Source of the DNA: DATLCI01 sp035526435
Lineage (GTDB): Bacteria > Acidobacteriota > Terriglobia > Terriglobales > Acidobacteriaceae
Assembly (NCBI GenBank): GCA_035526435.1
Contig: DATLCI010000036.1
Span: 1 to 33,173, forward strand
Direction of reading: 5' to 3'
Length of the DNA stretch: 33,173 bases
Shown: positions 7,293 to 15,713 of the stretch, piece after piece
Layout: the number at the start of each line of letters is the position of its first letter
How positions within the stretch are numbered: position 1 is the first letter of the stretch
Translations under genes and position numbers: made by a program
The notes under the pieces: model-generated
Databases searched by the model: none
Told to the model about the DNA's origin: nothing
Seen by the model: only the letters and a program-made list of their open reading frames with translations

Positions 7293-9440
7293 TCACGGCT
7301 TTTCATACAGCTTGGGATCGATCGTCGGATTGATCTTGATCTCACGCACGGTCGTATTCGCCACGGCCTCACCGTTGTCTTTGATGGTTCGTTTGAACGG
7401 AAGCATCACTCCGTCCACATTTCGATAATCAGAAAGCTCTACCTCGCGTTCCACGGGGCCAGACTGGCCGGTGGTCTTGAAGCTTGCCTTTAGAACTTTG
7501 CCGGTATCGTCCACGAGCCAACGCAGGACAATGCCGCTGGCGTCTACATCCAAGGTAGTCCCTCCCGGGGTTTTTTCGCCGGCGATAAACTTATACGCGG
7601 GATCATCAGCATGCTGGGTGATGATGATCAAGTCGCGCTTCATGTCCCGAAGCTGTTCGGCTTTCATCGCCTCCGGCATTGCCTGGACCTGCCCACCCAT
7701 GCTGGCGAAAGCTGCCGCCGGGGTGATCACCCGCACCATCTCGCCCATCGGCGTCTGCATGTGCAGATGGAGCCGGTCCGGATAGGCAATGGTCGCTACC
7801 GATTCAATCGACAAGTCCCCTTGCGGAGTCTTGAGGACCTGAGTCTGGGTCTGCTGGATCGCCTTTATGGCGCCGAGCTTTTCCTTGCCGCCGAGAGCCT
7901 GAGCGATCTTCGCGATCAACGCCTTGCCCGCGGCGTTCGACTGCATGGCTGCGGCGGGAGCGGCATTGGACGAACCAGGCTCGCTGCGGATGGTGATGTC
8001 GATGGGTTGAACCTTGCCCAGGGTTGAAAGCGGCTTGCCGAAGTCAGCCGATTTGCCGACGACCAGGATCGCGAATTTATTGCGATCCACATACTTCTTC
8101 ACCACCCGCGCGACGTCGGCAGGAGTGACCTTTTCAATCTCGGTACGGAAGCGGTCCAGGAAGTCCTGCGGGTACCCATAAAATTCATATCCCATCTTCT
8201 CCCGCAGCACTTTGTCCTTCGAATCGAAGTTGAAGATGAAAGAATTCAGGATGTTGTCCTTGGCCTTCTGAACTTCCGAAGCCGTTCCGGGATTCTTGAT
8301 GAGGTTGTCGATCTCCTCATAAAGGGCATTAATCGCATCCACCGTCTGTTCACTCTTGGTGCCCATGGCCAGGCGGAATACTCCCGGGTAGTCGTAGTTA
8401 GCCCCGATGCCGCCGCCGACCGAGTACGCAAGTCCTTTGCGGGTGCGGATGTTTACAAACAGCCGGGAAGCCGACGCAGCGCCGAACAATTCATTCATGA
8501 CCTGGACGGCGTAGTAATCCGGATTGTCACGCTTCATTCCCAAAGTGACCAGGTTGATGCTGGACTGGTTCACATCGTCTTTGTCGACGAAGTAAACCCC
8601 GGGATTGGGATCATGAAAGCTGATATTGAGTTTTTCTGCGGCTGGTCCTTTCGGCCAGGAATCGAATTCCTTGCGCAGGCGGGCTTCCATCTGCTTGGGG
8701 TCAAAGTCGCCCGTGATCCCGAGGATGATGTTGTTGGGGTGGACGTGGCGCTTGTGCCAGGCGAGCAGGTCCTCGCGAGTGATGGCGTCGATCGTCCAGT
8801 ACTCAGCTTGGCGGGCGTACGGGCTGTCCGCCCCATAGGCCAGCTTGGCGGCCTCACGTCCGGCGATGCCGCCAATGTCGTCATTCCGCCGAGAGATAAC
8901 CGTCTTGGTGTTGCGTTTGGCTAAGTCGATCTTGTCCTGGCGAAATTCGGGCTCGCGCAGTAGTGAGAGGTAAACCGCAAGCACGTCATCAAAATCTTTC
9001 TTCAGGGAACTAAAAGAAAGAGAAGTGGAATCCAATCCCCCGCCGGCTTCCACGCCCGCGGCGCGCGATTCCAGGTATTCATCCAACTGGTCGCCGGTCT
9101 TGGCTTTCGTTCCGCCGGTCCGCCAGGTTTGGGCGTAGATGCCCAACATCCCGGCTTTCTCCGCTGCCGCTTCGCGGCTGCCGCCGCGGATGCGCATGGT
9201 GCCGTCAATGAACGGAAGTTCGTGGTCCTCTTGGAGGAAGATCACCATGCCGTTCTGCAGTTCGACCCGCACCGGTTGCTGCGGCTTGAATGGCGGCAAC
9301 GGACGCTTGGGTATCTGCTTATAATTCGTGGCCACACCCGCGCGTTTGCCGGCGGGCGACGGGGCTGCAGGCTTGGTTTGGGCGAATGAGCTGCTCGCGA
9401 AGATGATGACGGTCAGCAAGGACACAAGTCGGAGTCTCAT
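7293..9440 (-). CDS. M16-family protein lacking HxxEH, fused to a LolA-like domain
   Basis: Exported M16 (insulinase-like) homologue of 715 residues. The signal peptide is residues 1-20 (FASSSFA-QT). Residues about 55-480 are the two M16 halves, recognisable from LQNGMVIFLQEDHELP, RTGGT, and later GLAYSVGGGIGANYDYPG. Where the active partner has H-x-x-E-H, this protein reads GMLGIYAQTW (about 97-106), so both His and the Glu are absent. It is expected to be the non-catalytic subunit, which in paired M16 enzymes supplies an Arg/Tyr element. Residues about 500-715 are an additional domain (ALGGKEKLGAIKAIQQ, YPDRLHLHMQTPMGEM, DVDASGIVLRWLVDD, YRNVDGVMLPFK), typical of LolA/outer-membrane lipoprotein-sorting folds. 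Its ATG shares one base with the stop of the upstream catalytic gene (TAATG) and has its own GGAGG. The LolA-like call is medium confidence. Confidence 0.9.
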   Translation of the reverse strand: MRLRLVSLLTVIIFASSSFAQTKPAAPSPAGKRAGVATNYKQIPKRPLPPFKPQQPVRVELQNGMVIFLQEDHELPFIDGTMRIRGGSREAAAEKAGMLGIYAQTWRTGGTKAKTGDQLDEYLESRAAGVEAGGGLDSTSLSFSSLKKDFDDVLAVYLSLLREPEFRQDKIDLAKRNTKTVISRRNDDIGGIAGREAAKLAYGADSPYARQAEYWTIDAITREDLLAWHKRHVHPNNIILGITGDFDPKQMEARLRKEFDSWPKGPAAEKLNISFHDPNPGVYFVDKDDVNQSSINLVTLGMKRDNPDYYAVQVMNELFGAASASRLFVNIRTRKGLAYSVGGGIGANYDYPGVFRLAMGTKSEQTVDAINALYEEIDNLIKNPGTASEVQKAKDNILNSFIFNFDSKDKVLREKMGYEFYGYPQDFLDRFRTEIEKVTPADVARVVKKYVDRNKFAILVVGKSADFGKPLSTLGKVQPIDITIRSEPGSSNAAPAAAMQSNAAGKALIAKIAQALGGKEKLGAIKAIQQTQTQVLKTPQGDLSIESVATIAYPDRLHLHMQTPMGEMVRVITPAAAFASMGGQVQAMPEAMKAEQLRDMKRDLIIITQHADDPAYKFIAGEKTPGGTTLDVDASGIVLRWLVDDTGKVLKASFKTTGQSGPVEREVELSDYRNVDGVMLPFKRTIKDNGEAVANTTVREIKINPTIDPKLYEKP

Positions 9441-10960
9441 TACTTGCCTCCTTTCGCTACGGGCGCAACATTCTCAATCATGCCGACCGTGCGCTTGTTG
9501 GGTACAAACGTTTTGTTCGCGACCCGGCGGATATCCGCCTTGCTGACCTTGTCGATGCGCTCGACCTCGCGGAATATCTCCCGCCAGTCGCCGTAGCGGA
9601 CTTGCGCGGTCGCAAGTTGGATGGCCAAGCCCTGATTGTCGGCGAGCCCGCGCAGCAGATCGGCCTTGGCGTTCGTCTTGATACGGTTCAACTCGTCGTC
9701 TGAGACATCTTCATTCTTCAGCTTTTCAATCTCTTCCCGGATGGCGGCCTGCACGTCTGCAGGTGTCTTTCCCTGACTGGGAATCGCGTAGAAGAGAAAG
9801 AGGTTGGGATACTTGGTGCCGGGGAAGCCGCTCTGTCCTGCAGCGGTCAACGCGATCTTCTTATCGCGGACCAGCGAGCGATACATGCGGCTGGTACGGC
9901 CACTGGACAGGATCTCGGAGATGGCGTCATACACGGCATCGTCGGGGTCGTTGTAGCCGGGGCGCTTGTAACACTCGATGTACCAGGGCTGACTGGCTTC
10001 ACGGATCACGACGCTGCGCTCACCGATCTGCTCTGGTTCGATGGTGTTTATCTCCGGCGGTTTCGGACCGGCAGGGACGCGCCCGAAATAGCGCTCGATC
10101 AACGGTATGATCTCCGCAGCCTTAATAGCGCCTACTACCGCCAGCACCATGTTCGAAGGGCGGTAATATGTTTTGAAGAACTCATCCGCCTGGGTCGCAG
10201 TGACCGAAGATATCTCTGATTGCCAGCCCACCCCACTGACCTGATAGGGATGGGCGGTGAAGGCCGCGGCGCCGAGCTGCTCGATGAGTCGGCCAATAGG
10301 GCTGCTGTCCGTGCGCAGGCGGCGTTCTTCGAGGACTACGTCCCGCTCTTTATAGAATTGACGATAGATCGGACGGATGAATCGTTCTGACTCCAGGTAG
10401 GCCCACAGCTCGGTTTGATTTGCAGGCAGGGAATAGAAGTAACGGGTCTCGTCGGCGCCCGTGGAGGCATTGAGGCCCACGCCGCCGGCATTCTCTACGA
10501 TCTCGCTGAATTCATCCTGGATCACGAACTCTTCAGCCTGATCTTGCAAGGCGCGCCATTTCGCCTCTAGTTCCTTTACTTTTTTCTCGTCGCGGCCTAT
10601 AAGCTTGCGCTTCTCCACGTCGTAGGCGTGATAGGCCTTTTCCAAGTCGGCCAATACTACTTTTTCTTTTGCCCAATCTTTCGTCCCGATCACCTGCGTG
10701 CCTTTGAACGCCATGTGTTCGAACATGTGGGCCAGGCCGGAGCCGCCCTTCGGGTCCTGTACAGAACCTGCATCCACCATGATGTGGAACGAAAATACCG
10801 GCGCTTCAGGGCGCTCCATCAGTAGCACGGTCAAGCCGTTCTTTAACTGCTTGACGGTGACGCGTTTCTCGAATGACGCCACGTCTTGCGCCTCCGCCCA
10901 CATGGCGAAGGACAAGAAGAGGAAAGCCATTACCGCTGACTGCCGAACCGCTGCACGCAT
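9440..10960 (-). CDS. M16-family zinc metallopeptidase, exported, catalytic subunit
   Basis: Zinc peptidase of the pitrilysin/insulinase (M16) family, 506 residues. I start it at the ATG ending at 10960, behind GGAGG. The open frame reaches further upstream, but that part is not signal-like. Residues 1-23 are a signal peptide (FAMWAEA-QD). The inverted zinc motif is H78-M-F-E81-H82, inside GSGLAHMFEHMAFKGT. The distal zinc Glu is expected near ERDVVLEERR. A charged, probably coiled-coil insertion (about 105-145, EKVVLADLEKAYHAYD onward) lies between the motif and NASTGADETRYFYSLP. The second half contains YRPSNMVLAVVGA. It is translated just before the HxxEH-less homologue with one-base overlap, so the two very likely form a heterodimer in the periplasm. 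Substrate is not known from sequence. Confidence 0.92.
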   Translation of the reverse strand: MRAAVRQSAVMAFLFLSFAMWAEAQDVASFEKRVTVKQLKNGLTVLLMERPEAPVFSFHIMVDAGSVQDPKGGSGLAHMFEHMAFKGTQVIGTKDWAKEKVVLADLEKAYHAYDVEKRKLIGRDEKKVKELEAKWRALQDQAEEFVIQDEFSEIVENAGGVGLNASTGADETRYFYSLPANQTELWAYLESERFIRPIYRQFYKERDVVLEERRLRTDSSPIGRLIEQLGAAAFTAHPYQVSGVGWQSEISSVTATQADEFFKTYYRPSNMVLAVVGAIKAAEIIPLIERYFGRVPAGPKPPEINTIEPEQIGERSVVIREASQPWYIECYKRPGYNDPDDAVYDAISEILSSGRTSRMYRSLVRDKKIALTAAGQSGFPGTKYPNLFLFYAIPSQGKTPADVQAAIREEIEKLKNEDVSDDELNRIKTNAKADLLRGLADNQGLAIQLATAQVRYGDWREIFREVERIDKVSKADIRRVANKTFVPNKRTVGMIENVAPVAKGGK

Positions 10961-11078
10961 TGCTGCCTCCGGAAGAAACGCAAACTTATAGATGAAAGAC
11001 GCTACGCCCCGCGTTAAGTGGGTGTCAAATCTACGCGGAAGTTGAAGGAAAGTTTCCGACTTTGTGACTAAAGGGGTG

Positions 11079-11786
11079 TTAAACGTCGAAGATGCGATAG
11101 ACCGCGGGTGTGGGTTGACGCTGGAGCAGAGACAAAGCAACGTTGTAGACCGGGATACCGCTCGTGGTCTTGCCTTCTGGCGAGCCGTGATGGGCGTGGC
11201 CATGTACGGCCAGCTTGGCGCCAAAGCGGTCGATCACCTCGGAAAGCCGAGAGCTCCCCAGGTACGGATAGATCTCCTGGGGCTCGCCCTTCACAGTGTC
11301 AACGACGGGAGAGTAATGAGTGATGACCACGCGTCTCTCGGTGCGCAGTTGCGACAGTGCGCGCTCCAGCTTGACGGCTTCATCGATGCCGGCTTGCACA
11401 AAAGCTTTCACTTGCGGCTCGCCAAATGAAGTGAGGGCACCGCGGCCATAGCCGCCAAAAAAACCTTTGACGCCGGCAAAGCCGACGCCATCCCGTTCAT
11501 AGCTGCTGCCGTCCAGTGCCTTAATGCCTTCCGCAACCATCATCTTGACCAGCTCCTGCTCCTGTCCGCTCTCATAGTCATGGTTGCCGAGAACTGCCAC
11601 GATGGGAACGCGCAACCGCACCAGCGCGTTTAAAAGCGAATGCATCTCCTCCGGCTTGCCAAAATTCGTGAGGTCGCCGGCGAGGACCAGGAGGTCGGCT
11701 TCCTCGCGCACTTTTTGCATCGCCTCGCGGATCGGGTCGTAGCTCTGCGGACTGAAATGAATATCGGCGGTGGCAGCGATTCGCAT
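11079..11786 (-). CDS. Calcineurin-like metallophosphoesterase
   Basis: Cytoplasmic metallophosphoesterase of 235 residues. It has the full binuclear metal motif set: D8-x-H10 (TADIHFSP), G37-D38 (LAGDLTNFG), G67-N68-H69-D70 (LGNHDYES), a His in VITHYSP, and GHAHHG near the end. No signal peptide. It follows the nucleotidyltransferase gene on the same strand after 10 bases and probably shares its transcript. Family members act on phosphodiesters ranging from cyclic nucleotides to nucleic acid ends, and the substrate here cannot be chosen. Complete, normal length for the small YfcE/Icc-like group. Confidence 0.88.
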   Translation of the reverse strand: MRIAATADIHFSPQSYDPIREAMQKVREEADLLVLAGDLTNFGKPEEMHSLLNALVRLRVPIVAVLGNHDYESGQEQELVKMMVAEGIKALDGSSYERDGVGFAGVKGFFGGYGRGALTSFGEPQVKAFVQAGIDEAVKLERALSQLRTERRVVITHYSPVVDTVKGEPQEIYPYLGSSRLSEVIDRFGAKLAVHGHAHHGSPEGKTTSGIPVYNVALSLLQRQPTPAVYRIFDV

Positions 11787-11796
11787 GATGATCCGG

Positions 11797-12645
11797 CTAA
11801 GCTGCAGGCTCTTTCTTGGTGCCTTTCAACCTTATTCGGCGATGGAGCTGGCGGTATCGCTCGATCTCGTTCTCGTGGCCCCACTCCTGCACGTCGATAG
11901 CGAACATATTTTCATCGATAAGGCTTCCGCGGAAGGGAGCGTCGAGCTTGGGGTCCATTAAGTCGCGCTCAAAACGCTCCAACAATTGATGCCACACCGA
12001 GCGCGGGACCTCATTGGCGTGCCGGGGATAAACATAGCGATAGAAGATCAGGGACCACAGCAGCATTTCCCAGTGGTCGCCGATCAGTTGGAAGATGCGC
12101 TGCCAATCCAGCACGTCACGCATGGCATAGATCAGGTGGGCGACGTCGGCGCCATCAAAGCGCTCGCGCCGGGTGACAAAGATCTTGGAGGCGATCAGCT
12201 CTTCGGCGGCCAAGACGCGGGTCTCGACCCCGACTACGTTGGCGGGGATGGCGCGTTGCATCCAGGAGTCGTCCACTCTCAAGACGCCGTTGCTCATCCC
12301 GGTGATGAGGTCGACGTAGTAGCCGTCCCGCCAGGCCTTAGCGAGCCAAACTGGATCCTTTACTTCACCTTTATAGCCGTGTCCTTCCAGCATTTTTAAG
12401 GCTCTGGGGACGTCCTTCGCGAGCATGAAAAGGTCGAGGTCTTTGGTGTTTCTCCAGATGCCGGTGTGTTCATGTAGAGCGAATGCTCCTGAGACCGCAT
12501 AAGGGATGCCGGCATCGTTCATCGCCTTGATGGCGTCGACGAACATTTGCTGTTGCTTTTCAGCAAACTGCGGCGGGGTGGAGCTGCTCACGGGCAGCGC
12601 CTTGGCATCGTCTTTTCTGCGTCCGTAGGTTCGCTTTTCCACCAT
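11797..12645 (-). CDS. Nucleotidyltransferase-fold protein
   Basis: Protein of 282 residues with the minimal nucleotidyltransferase fold. Residues about 30-110 contain the modified GS-like motif AVSGAFALHEH, the metal-binding D-x-D in TKDLDLF and a third acidic residue in YVDLITG. The following region (VLAAEELIASKIFVTRRERFDGADVAHLI) is the substrate-handling helix set typical of AbiEii/MNT-like proteins that carry the same fold. The C-terminal 100 residues are helical and Trp/Tyr-rich with no recognised motif. The start at 12645 has no clear ribosome-binding site. It is the first gene of a two-gene unit with the metallophosphoesterase. Transfer of a nucleotide to protein, RNA or a small molecule are all possible. 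No antitoxin-like partner is adjacent. Confidence 0.78.
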   Translation of the reverse strand: MVEKRTYGRRKDDAKALPVSSSTPPQFAEKQQQMFVDAIKAMNDAGIPYAVSGAFALHEHTGIWRNTKDLDLFMLAKDVPRALKMLEGHGYKGEVKDPVWLAKAWRDGYYVDLITGMSNGVLRVDDSWMQRAIPANVVGVETRVLAAEELIASKIFVTRRERFDGADVAHLIYAMRDVLDWQRIFQLIGDHWEMLLWSLIFYRYVYPRHANEVPRSVWHQLLERFERDLMDPKLDAPFRGSLIDENMFAIDVQEWGHENEIERYRQLHRRIRLKGTKKEPAA

Positions 12646-12767
12646 ATGGGCCGACCAGAAGGGATTGGATGAGGTTTCGCCGCCGTATGTTGTTGTCTAT
12701 CAAACCCGACTTGAGGTGTTTCCAATCCTTTCTGCAGAGGGCTGCATCCATGAAAGATAGGTGCGCC

Positions 12768-13763
12768 ATGGCAAAAGAATCAATAGTGACCATTGAGGGC
12801 AAGCAGCTACGGCTCTCGAATCTCGATAAAGTGATGTATCCCGCGGTGGGATTCACCAAGGCGCAGGTCATCGATTATTACGTTCGCATCGCGCCAGCGC
12901 TGTTGCCGCATGTCCGCGACCGTGCCTTGACCTTGAAGCGATACCCCAACGGGGTCGAAGGCATGCACTTTTATGAGAAGAGCTGTCCCAAGCATCGGCC
13001 GGACTTCGTTGAGACCATGCCGGTCTGGAGCCCTGGCCGCAAGGCCACCATCGACTACTGCATGTTGCAGGACGTGCCCACGTTAGTCTGGGCTGCCAAT
13101 CTTGCTGACCTCGAGTTGCACACGTCGTTGTCGCGCAGCATTGACATCCTGCGCCCGACAATCCTGGCCTTTGACCTCGATCCCGGAGCTCCGGCGGACA
13201 TTGTGCAGTGTTGTAAGGTAGGTCTGGAGTTGAAGAAGCTTTTCGCGGGAATGGGGATGGAGTGTTTCCCCAAAACTTCCGGGTCGAAGGGCCTGCAGGT
13301 ATATGTCCCGCTGAATACCCCGGTTACTTACGATGAGACCAAGCCCTTCGCCCATGCGCTGGCCAAATGGCTGGAGGAGCAGCATCCACAAGAGATCGTC
13401 TCTGATATGAAGAAAACGTTGCGGACCGGCAAAGTCTTCGTCGATTGGAGCCAGAACGACGATTACAAGACTACGGTCAGCGTCTATTCATTGCGCGCCA
13501 AGGAGCGGCCTACCGTTTCTACTCCAGTCACCTGGGCGGAAGTAGCGCATTGTTTGAAAGCCAAAGACGGAAGTACTCTAGTCTTCGATTCAGAACAAGT
13601 CCTGGAGCGGGTGGACAAGATGGGAGACCTCTTCGCGCCGGTGAATAAACTCAAGCAAAAGTTGAATCCGGGAAAGGCTCCGGAAAGGCTGGCCCAGCTT
13701 TATGAGATCTATGCTCCTATCAAGCCGGCGGTTAAAAAAACTCCACGACGTAAAAAGGCCTAG
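12768..13763 (+). CDS. Stand-alone LigD-type DNA polymerase/primase domain protein
   Basis: Primase-polymerase of the LigD POL family (archaeo-eukaryotic primase fold), which fills gaps and adds nucleotides at broken DNA ends. 331 residues from the ATG at 12768; an ATG at 12750 is an alternative with a slightly better upstream GAGGG. Visible motifs are LSNLDKVMYP with GFTKAQVIDYY (N-terminus), catalytic D136-x-D138 in FDLDPG, TSGSKGLQVYVPLN (170s) and the third metal Asp D226 in FVDWSQND, followed by SVYSLRAKERPTVSTPVTW. In many relatives the residue after GSKGL is His; here it is Gln177. There is no ligase or 3'-phosphoesterase domain, and no Ku gene in the window, so end joining would need partners elsewhere. 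It lies divergent from the nucleotidyltransferase gene and 50 bases before xerD. Confidence 0.9.
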   Translation: MAKESIVTIEGKQLRLSNLDKVMYPAVGFTKAQVIDYYVRIAPALLPHVRDRALTLKRYPNGVEGMHFYEKSCPKHRPDFVETMPVWSPGRKATIDYCMLQDVPTLVWAANLADLELHTSLSRSIDILRPTILAFDLDPGAPADIVQCCKVGLELKKLFAGMGMECFPKTSGSKGLQVYVPLNTPVTYDETKPFAHALAKWLEEQHPQEIVSDMKKTLRTGKVFVDWSQNDDYKTTVSVYSLRAKERPTVSTPVTWAEVAHCLKAKDGSTLVFDSEQVLERVDKMGDLFAPVNKLKQKLNPGKAPERLAQLYEIYAPIKPAVKKTPRRKKA

Positions 13764-13813
13764 AACCTGCCTGAATACTGGAAGCCGCCTGGCTGCGGGC
13801 GCATACTTACAGG

Positions 13814-14764
13814 GTGCCGAGCTTAGCCAAAAAACGTTCCAAGGACGACCGCATCCTGCGCTCGTTCCTGGACTATTTGAAGATAGAGAAGGGGCTCAGC
13901 CGGCAGTCCATCTCTGCCTACGCCACGGACATCGGACAATTTACGGAGCATCTGGGCAGCCGGCGCGGCCTGCAACAGGCAAGGCGCGAGGACGTCAGGA
14001 AATTTCTCGATCGCTTGAAAAACAACTCGGTGGAAGCGCGCTCGATCGCGCGCAAGCTTTCCGCGTTGCGTCATTTCTATCGCTTCCTGCTCCTCGACAA
14101 GCACATCGACCATGATCCGACCCTCAATATAGACACCCCTAAGCAGTGGAAGATATTGCCGAAGGCGTTATCGAGCTCCGAGGTGGACGATCTGCTCAAG
14201 ACCAGGCTCACGGCGGACGATAAGCCGCAGGCCATGGCGCTCGCCCTACGCGACAGAGCCATGCTCGAAACGTTTTATGGGGGAGCATTGCGAGTCACTG
14301 AAATAGTGGAAATGCGATTGCTGGATCTCAAGCGGGACCAGGGTTATGTCATCGTGCGCGGCAAAGGCGACAAGGAACGCATTGTGCCCCTCGGCGGGCC
14401 GGCCATCCAGGCGATTGAAGAGTACTTGCGCAAGGCCCGTCCCGTCTTGCTGGGCGCTAAGAGTTCGCCACTATTATTTCTCGCCCGCGGCGGACATGGC
14501 TTGACCCGCCATCGCGTCTGGCAGATGGTCAATGAAGCGTCTGCGGATTCGCGTCATGCAAGTCCACACATGTTGCGGCATAGCTGCGCCACCCACATGG
14601 TGGAGAATGGCGCCGATCTCAGGACGGTCCAAACCATCCTCGGACATGCCGACATCTCGACCACGCAGGTTTATACCCATTTGGCCATGGACCGGTTGAA
14701 GACCGTGTTTAAGGACCATCATCCGCGGGCGCGGCTGCGTAAGGCGGAGGCGCGTGAAGACTAA
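13814..14764 (+). CDS. xerD: Tyrosine recombinase XerD-like
   Basis: Site-specific tyrosine recombinase of 316 residues, expected to resolve chromosome dimers at dif together with XerC. The start is GTG at 13814; AGG just before it is a weak ribosome-binding site. The N-terminal SAM-like core-binding domain (about 10-105) contains LKIEKGLSRQSISAYATDI. The catalytic domain has all six residues: R160 (GALRVTEIV), K184 (VRGKGDKER), H252 and R255 (HMLRHSCATHM), H278 (LGHADISTTQ), and nucleophile Y287 (VYTHL). The end DHHPRA is XerD-like. The last 11 bases overlap the next recombinase gene. An internal spacer (TADDKPQAMALALRD) is slightly longer than in E. coli XerD. Confidence 0.93.
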   Translation: MPSLAKKRSKDDRILRSFLDYLKIEKGLSRQSISAYATDIGQFTEHLGSRRGLQQARREDVRKFLDRLKNNSVEARSIARKLSALRHFYRFLLLDKHIDHDPTLNIDTPKQWKILPKALSSSEVDDLLKTRLTADDKPQAMALALRDRAMLETFYGGALRVTEIVEMRLLDLKRDQGYVIVRGKGDKERIVPLGGPAIQAIEEYLRKARPVLLGAKSSPLLFLARGGHGLTRHRVWQMVNEASADSRHASPHMLRHSCATHMVENGADLRTVQTILGHADISTTQVYTHLAMDRLKTVFKDHHPRARLRKAEARED

Positions 14765-15659
14765 AGCCATCAGCAAAAGCATGGAGGAGTTCCTCAGGGC
14801 TTTGCGCTCGGAACGGAATTGTTCACCGCATACCCTTTCGGCTTATGCCAAGGACTTGGCCAAGTTTCAAAAGTTTGTCGGGCCGGAGATGGGGTGGAAA
14901 GAGATCGACCATCTCACCATCCGGTCCTTCCTGGCAGAACTCTTTGATCAAGGTTTAAGTAAACCTTCGGTGGCGCGGGCGCTGGCCTCGTTGCGGTCGC
15001 TTTATCGCTGGCTCGCGCGGGAGGGCATCGTTGAACAGAACCCAGCCAAGTTAGTCTCCACGCCGCGGTTGCCAAAGAAGCTTCCGCGCGTCCCTACGAT
15101 TGAAGAGCTGAACACGGTGCTGGAAGGCGATATGCCGGAGGCTGCTTCCTTCCCGGAGCGCGATCGCGTCATCTTCGAATTGCTTTACGGATGCGGGATC
15201 CGCAATTCCGAGCTTGTGGGGATCGATCTCACCGATGTCCGTTGGTCAAATGAGGCCATATTGGTTCGGGGAAAAGGAAAGAAAGAGCGCTACGTCCCGC
15301 TGGGAGAAAATGCGGCCCACGCCATCCGTAAGTACGTTCCAAAGCGTGACGCCGTCGTGAAAGCTTCGAAGAAAGCGTTGCCCGCGCTGCTGGTCAGTCG
15401 GCGCGGCACCCGGCTGACCACGCGCTCGGTGGGACGCATCGTCAAGCAGATTGCTGTGGCTAAAGGTTTGCCGTCGGATGTGCATCCCCACACGCTGCGC
15501 CACGCTTTTGGCACGCACATGTTGGAAGAGGGTGCTGACCTGCGCGCCATCCAGGAACTTCTCGGACACGAGCGACTCTCCACCACGCAACGCTATACAC
15601 AGCTCACAGTGAAGCAGGTCATGCAGGTCTATGATCAGACGCACCCTAAGGCCAAATAA
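14754..15659 (+). CDS. xerC: Tyrosine recombinase XerC-like
   Basis: Second tyrosine recombinase, 301 residues, starting at GTG 14754 inside the end of xerD (11-base overlap), so translation is probably coupled. The core-binding domain contains RNCSPHTLSAYAKDL. Catalytic residues are R150 (YGCGIRNSELV), K174 (VRGKGKKERYVPL), H246 and R249 (HPHTLRHAFGTHM), H272 (LLGHERLSTTQ) and Y281 (RYTQL). The ending VYDQTHPKAK and QELLGH are XerC-like, whereas the upstream gene ends like XerD, so the two are probably the XerC/XerD partners rather than recent duplicates. It is the last gene of the plus-strand unit. Intact and of normal length. Confidence 0.93.
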   Translation: MKTKAISKSMEEFLRALRSERNCSPHTLSAYAKDLAKFQKFVGPEMGWKEIDHLTIRSFLAELFDQGLSKPSVARALASLRSLYRWLAREGIVEQNPAKLVSTPRLPKKLPRVPTIEELNTVLEGDMPEAASFPERDRVIFELLYGCGIRNSELVGIDLTDVRWSNEAILVRGKGKKERYVPLGENAAHAIRKYVPKRDAVVKASKKALPALLVSRRGTRLTTRSVGRIVKQIAVAKGLPSDVHPHTLRHAFGTHMLEEGADLRAIQELLGHERLSTTQRYTQLTVKQVMQVYDQTHPKAK

Positions 15660-15673
15660 TCGCAAACAATAAT

Positions 15674-15693
15674 GGCAGGCCCGAAGGCCTGCC
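15674..15693. terminator. Perfect hairpin between convergent genes, probable terminator
   Basis: GGCAGGCC-CGAA-GGCCTGCC, an 8-bp perfect stem with a CGAA loop. It lies between the xerC stop (15659) and the stop of the minus-strand gene (15714). Only the minus side is followed by a T-rich run (ATTATTGTTTG). The plus side lacks one, so efficiency for xerC is uncertain. Confidence 0.6.
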
Positions 15694-15713
15694 AGAGTTA
15701 GCGCAAGGATTAT

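Noticed and set aside
11000..11028. Perfect TTGACA on the minus strand upstream of the M16 pair
   Set aside because: The hexamer at 17-base spacing is GTAGCG, too far from TATAAT to claim a promoter.
10961..11224. N-terminal extension of the catalytic M16 protein
   Set aside because: The frame is open but encodes no signal or domain, and the ATG at 10960 has GGAGG and a signal peptide directly after it.
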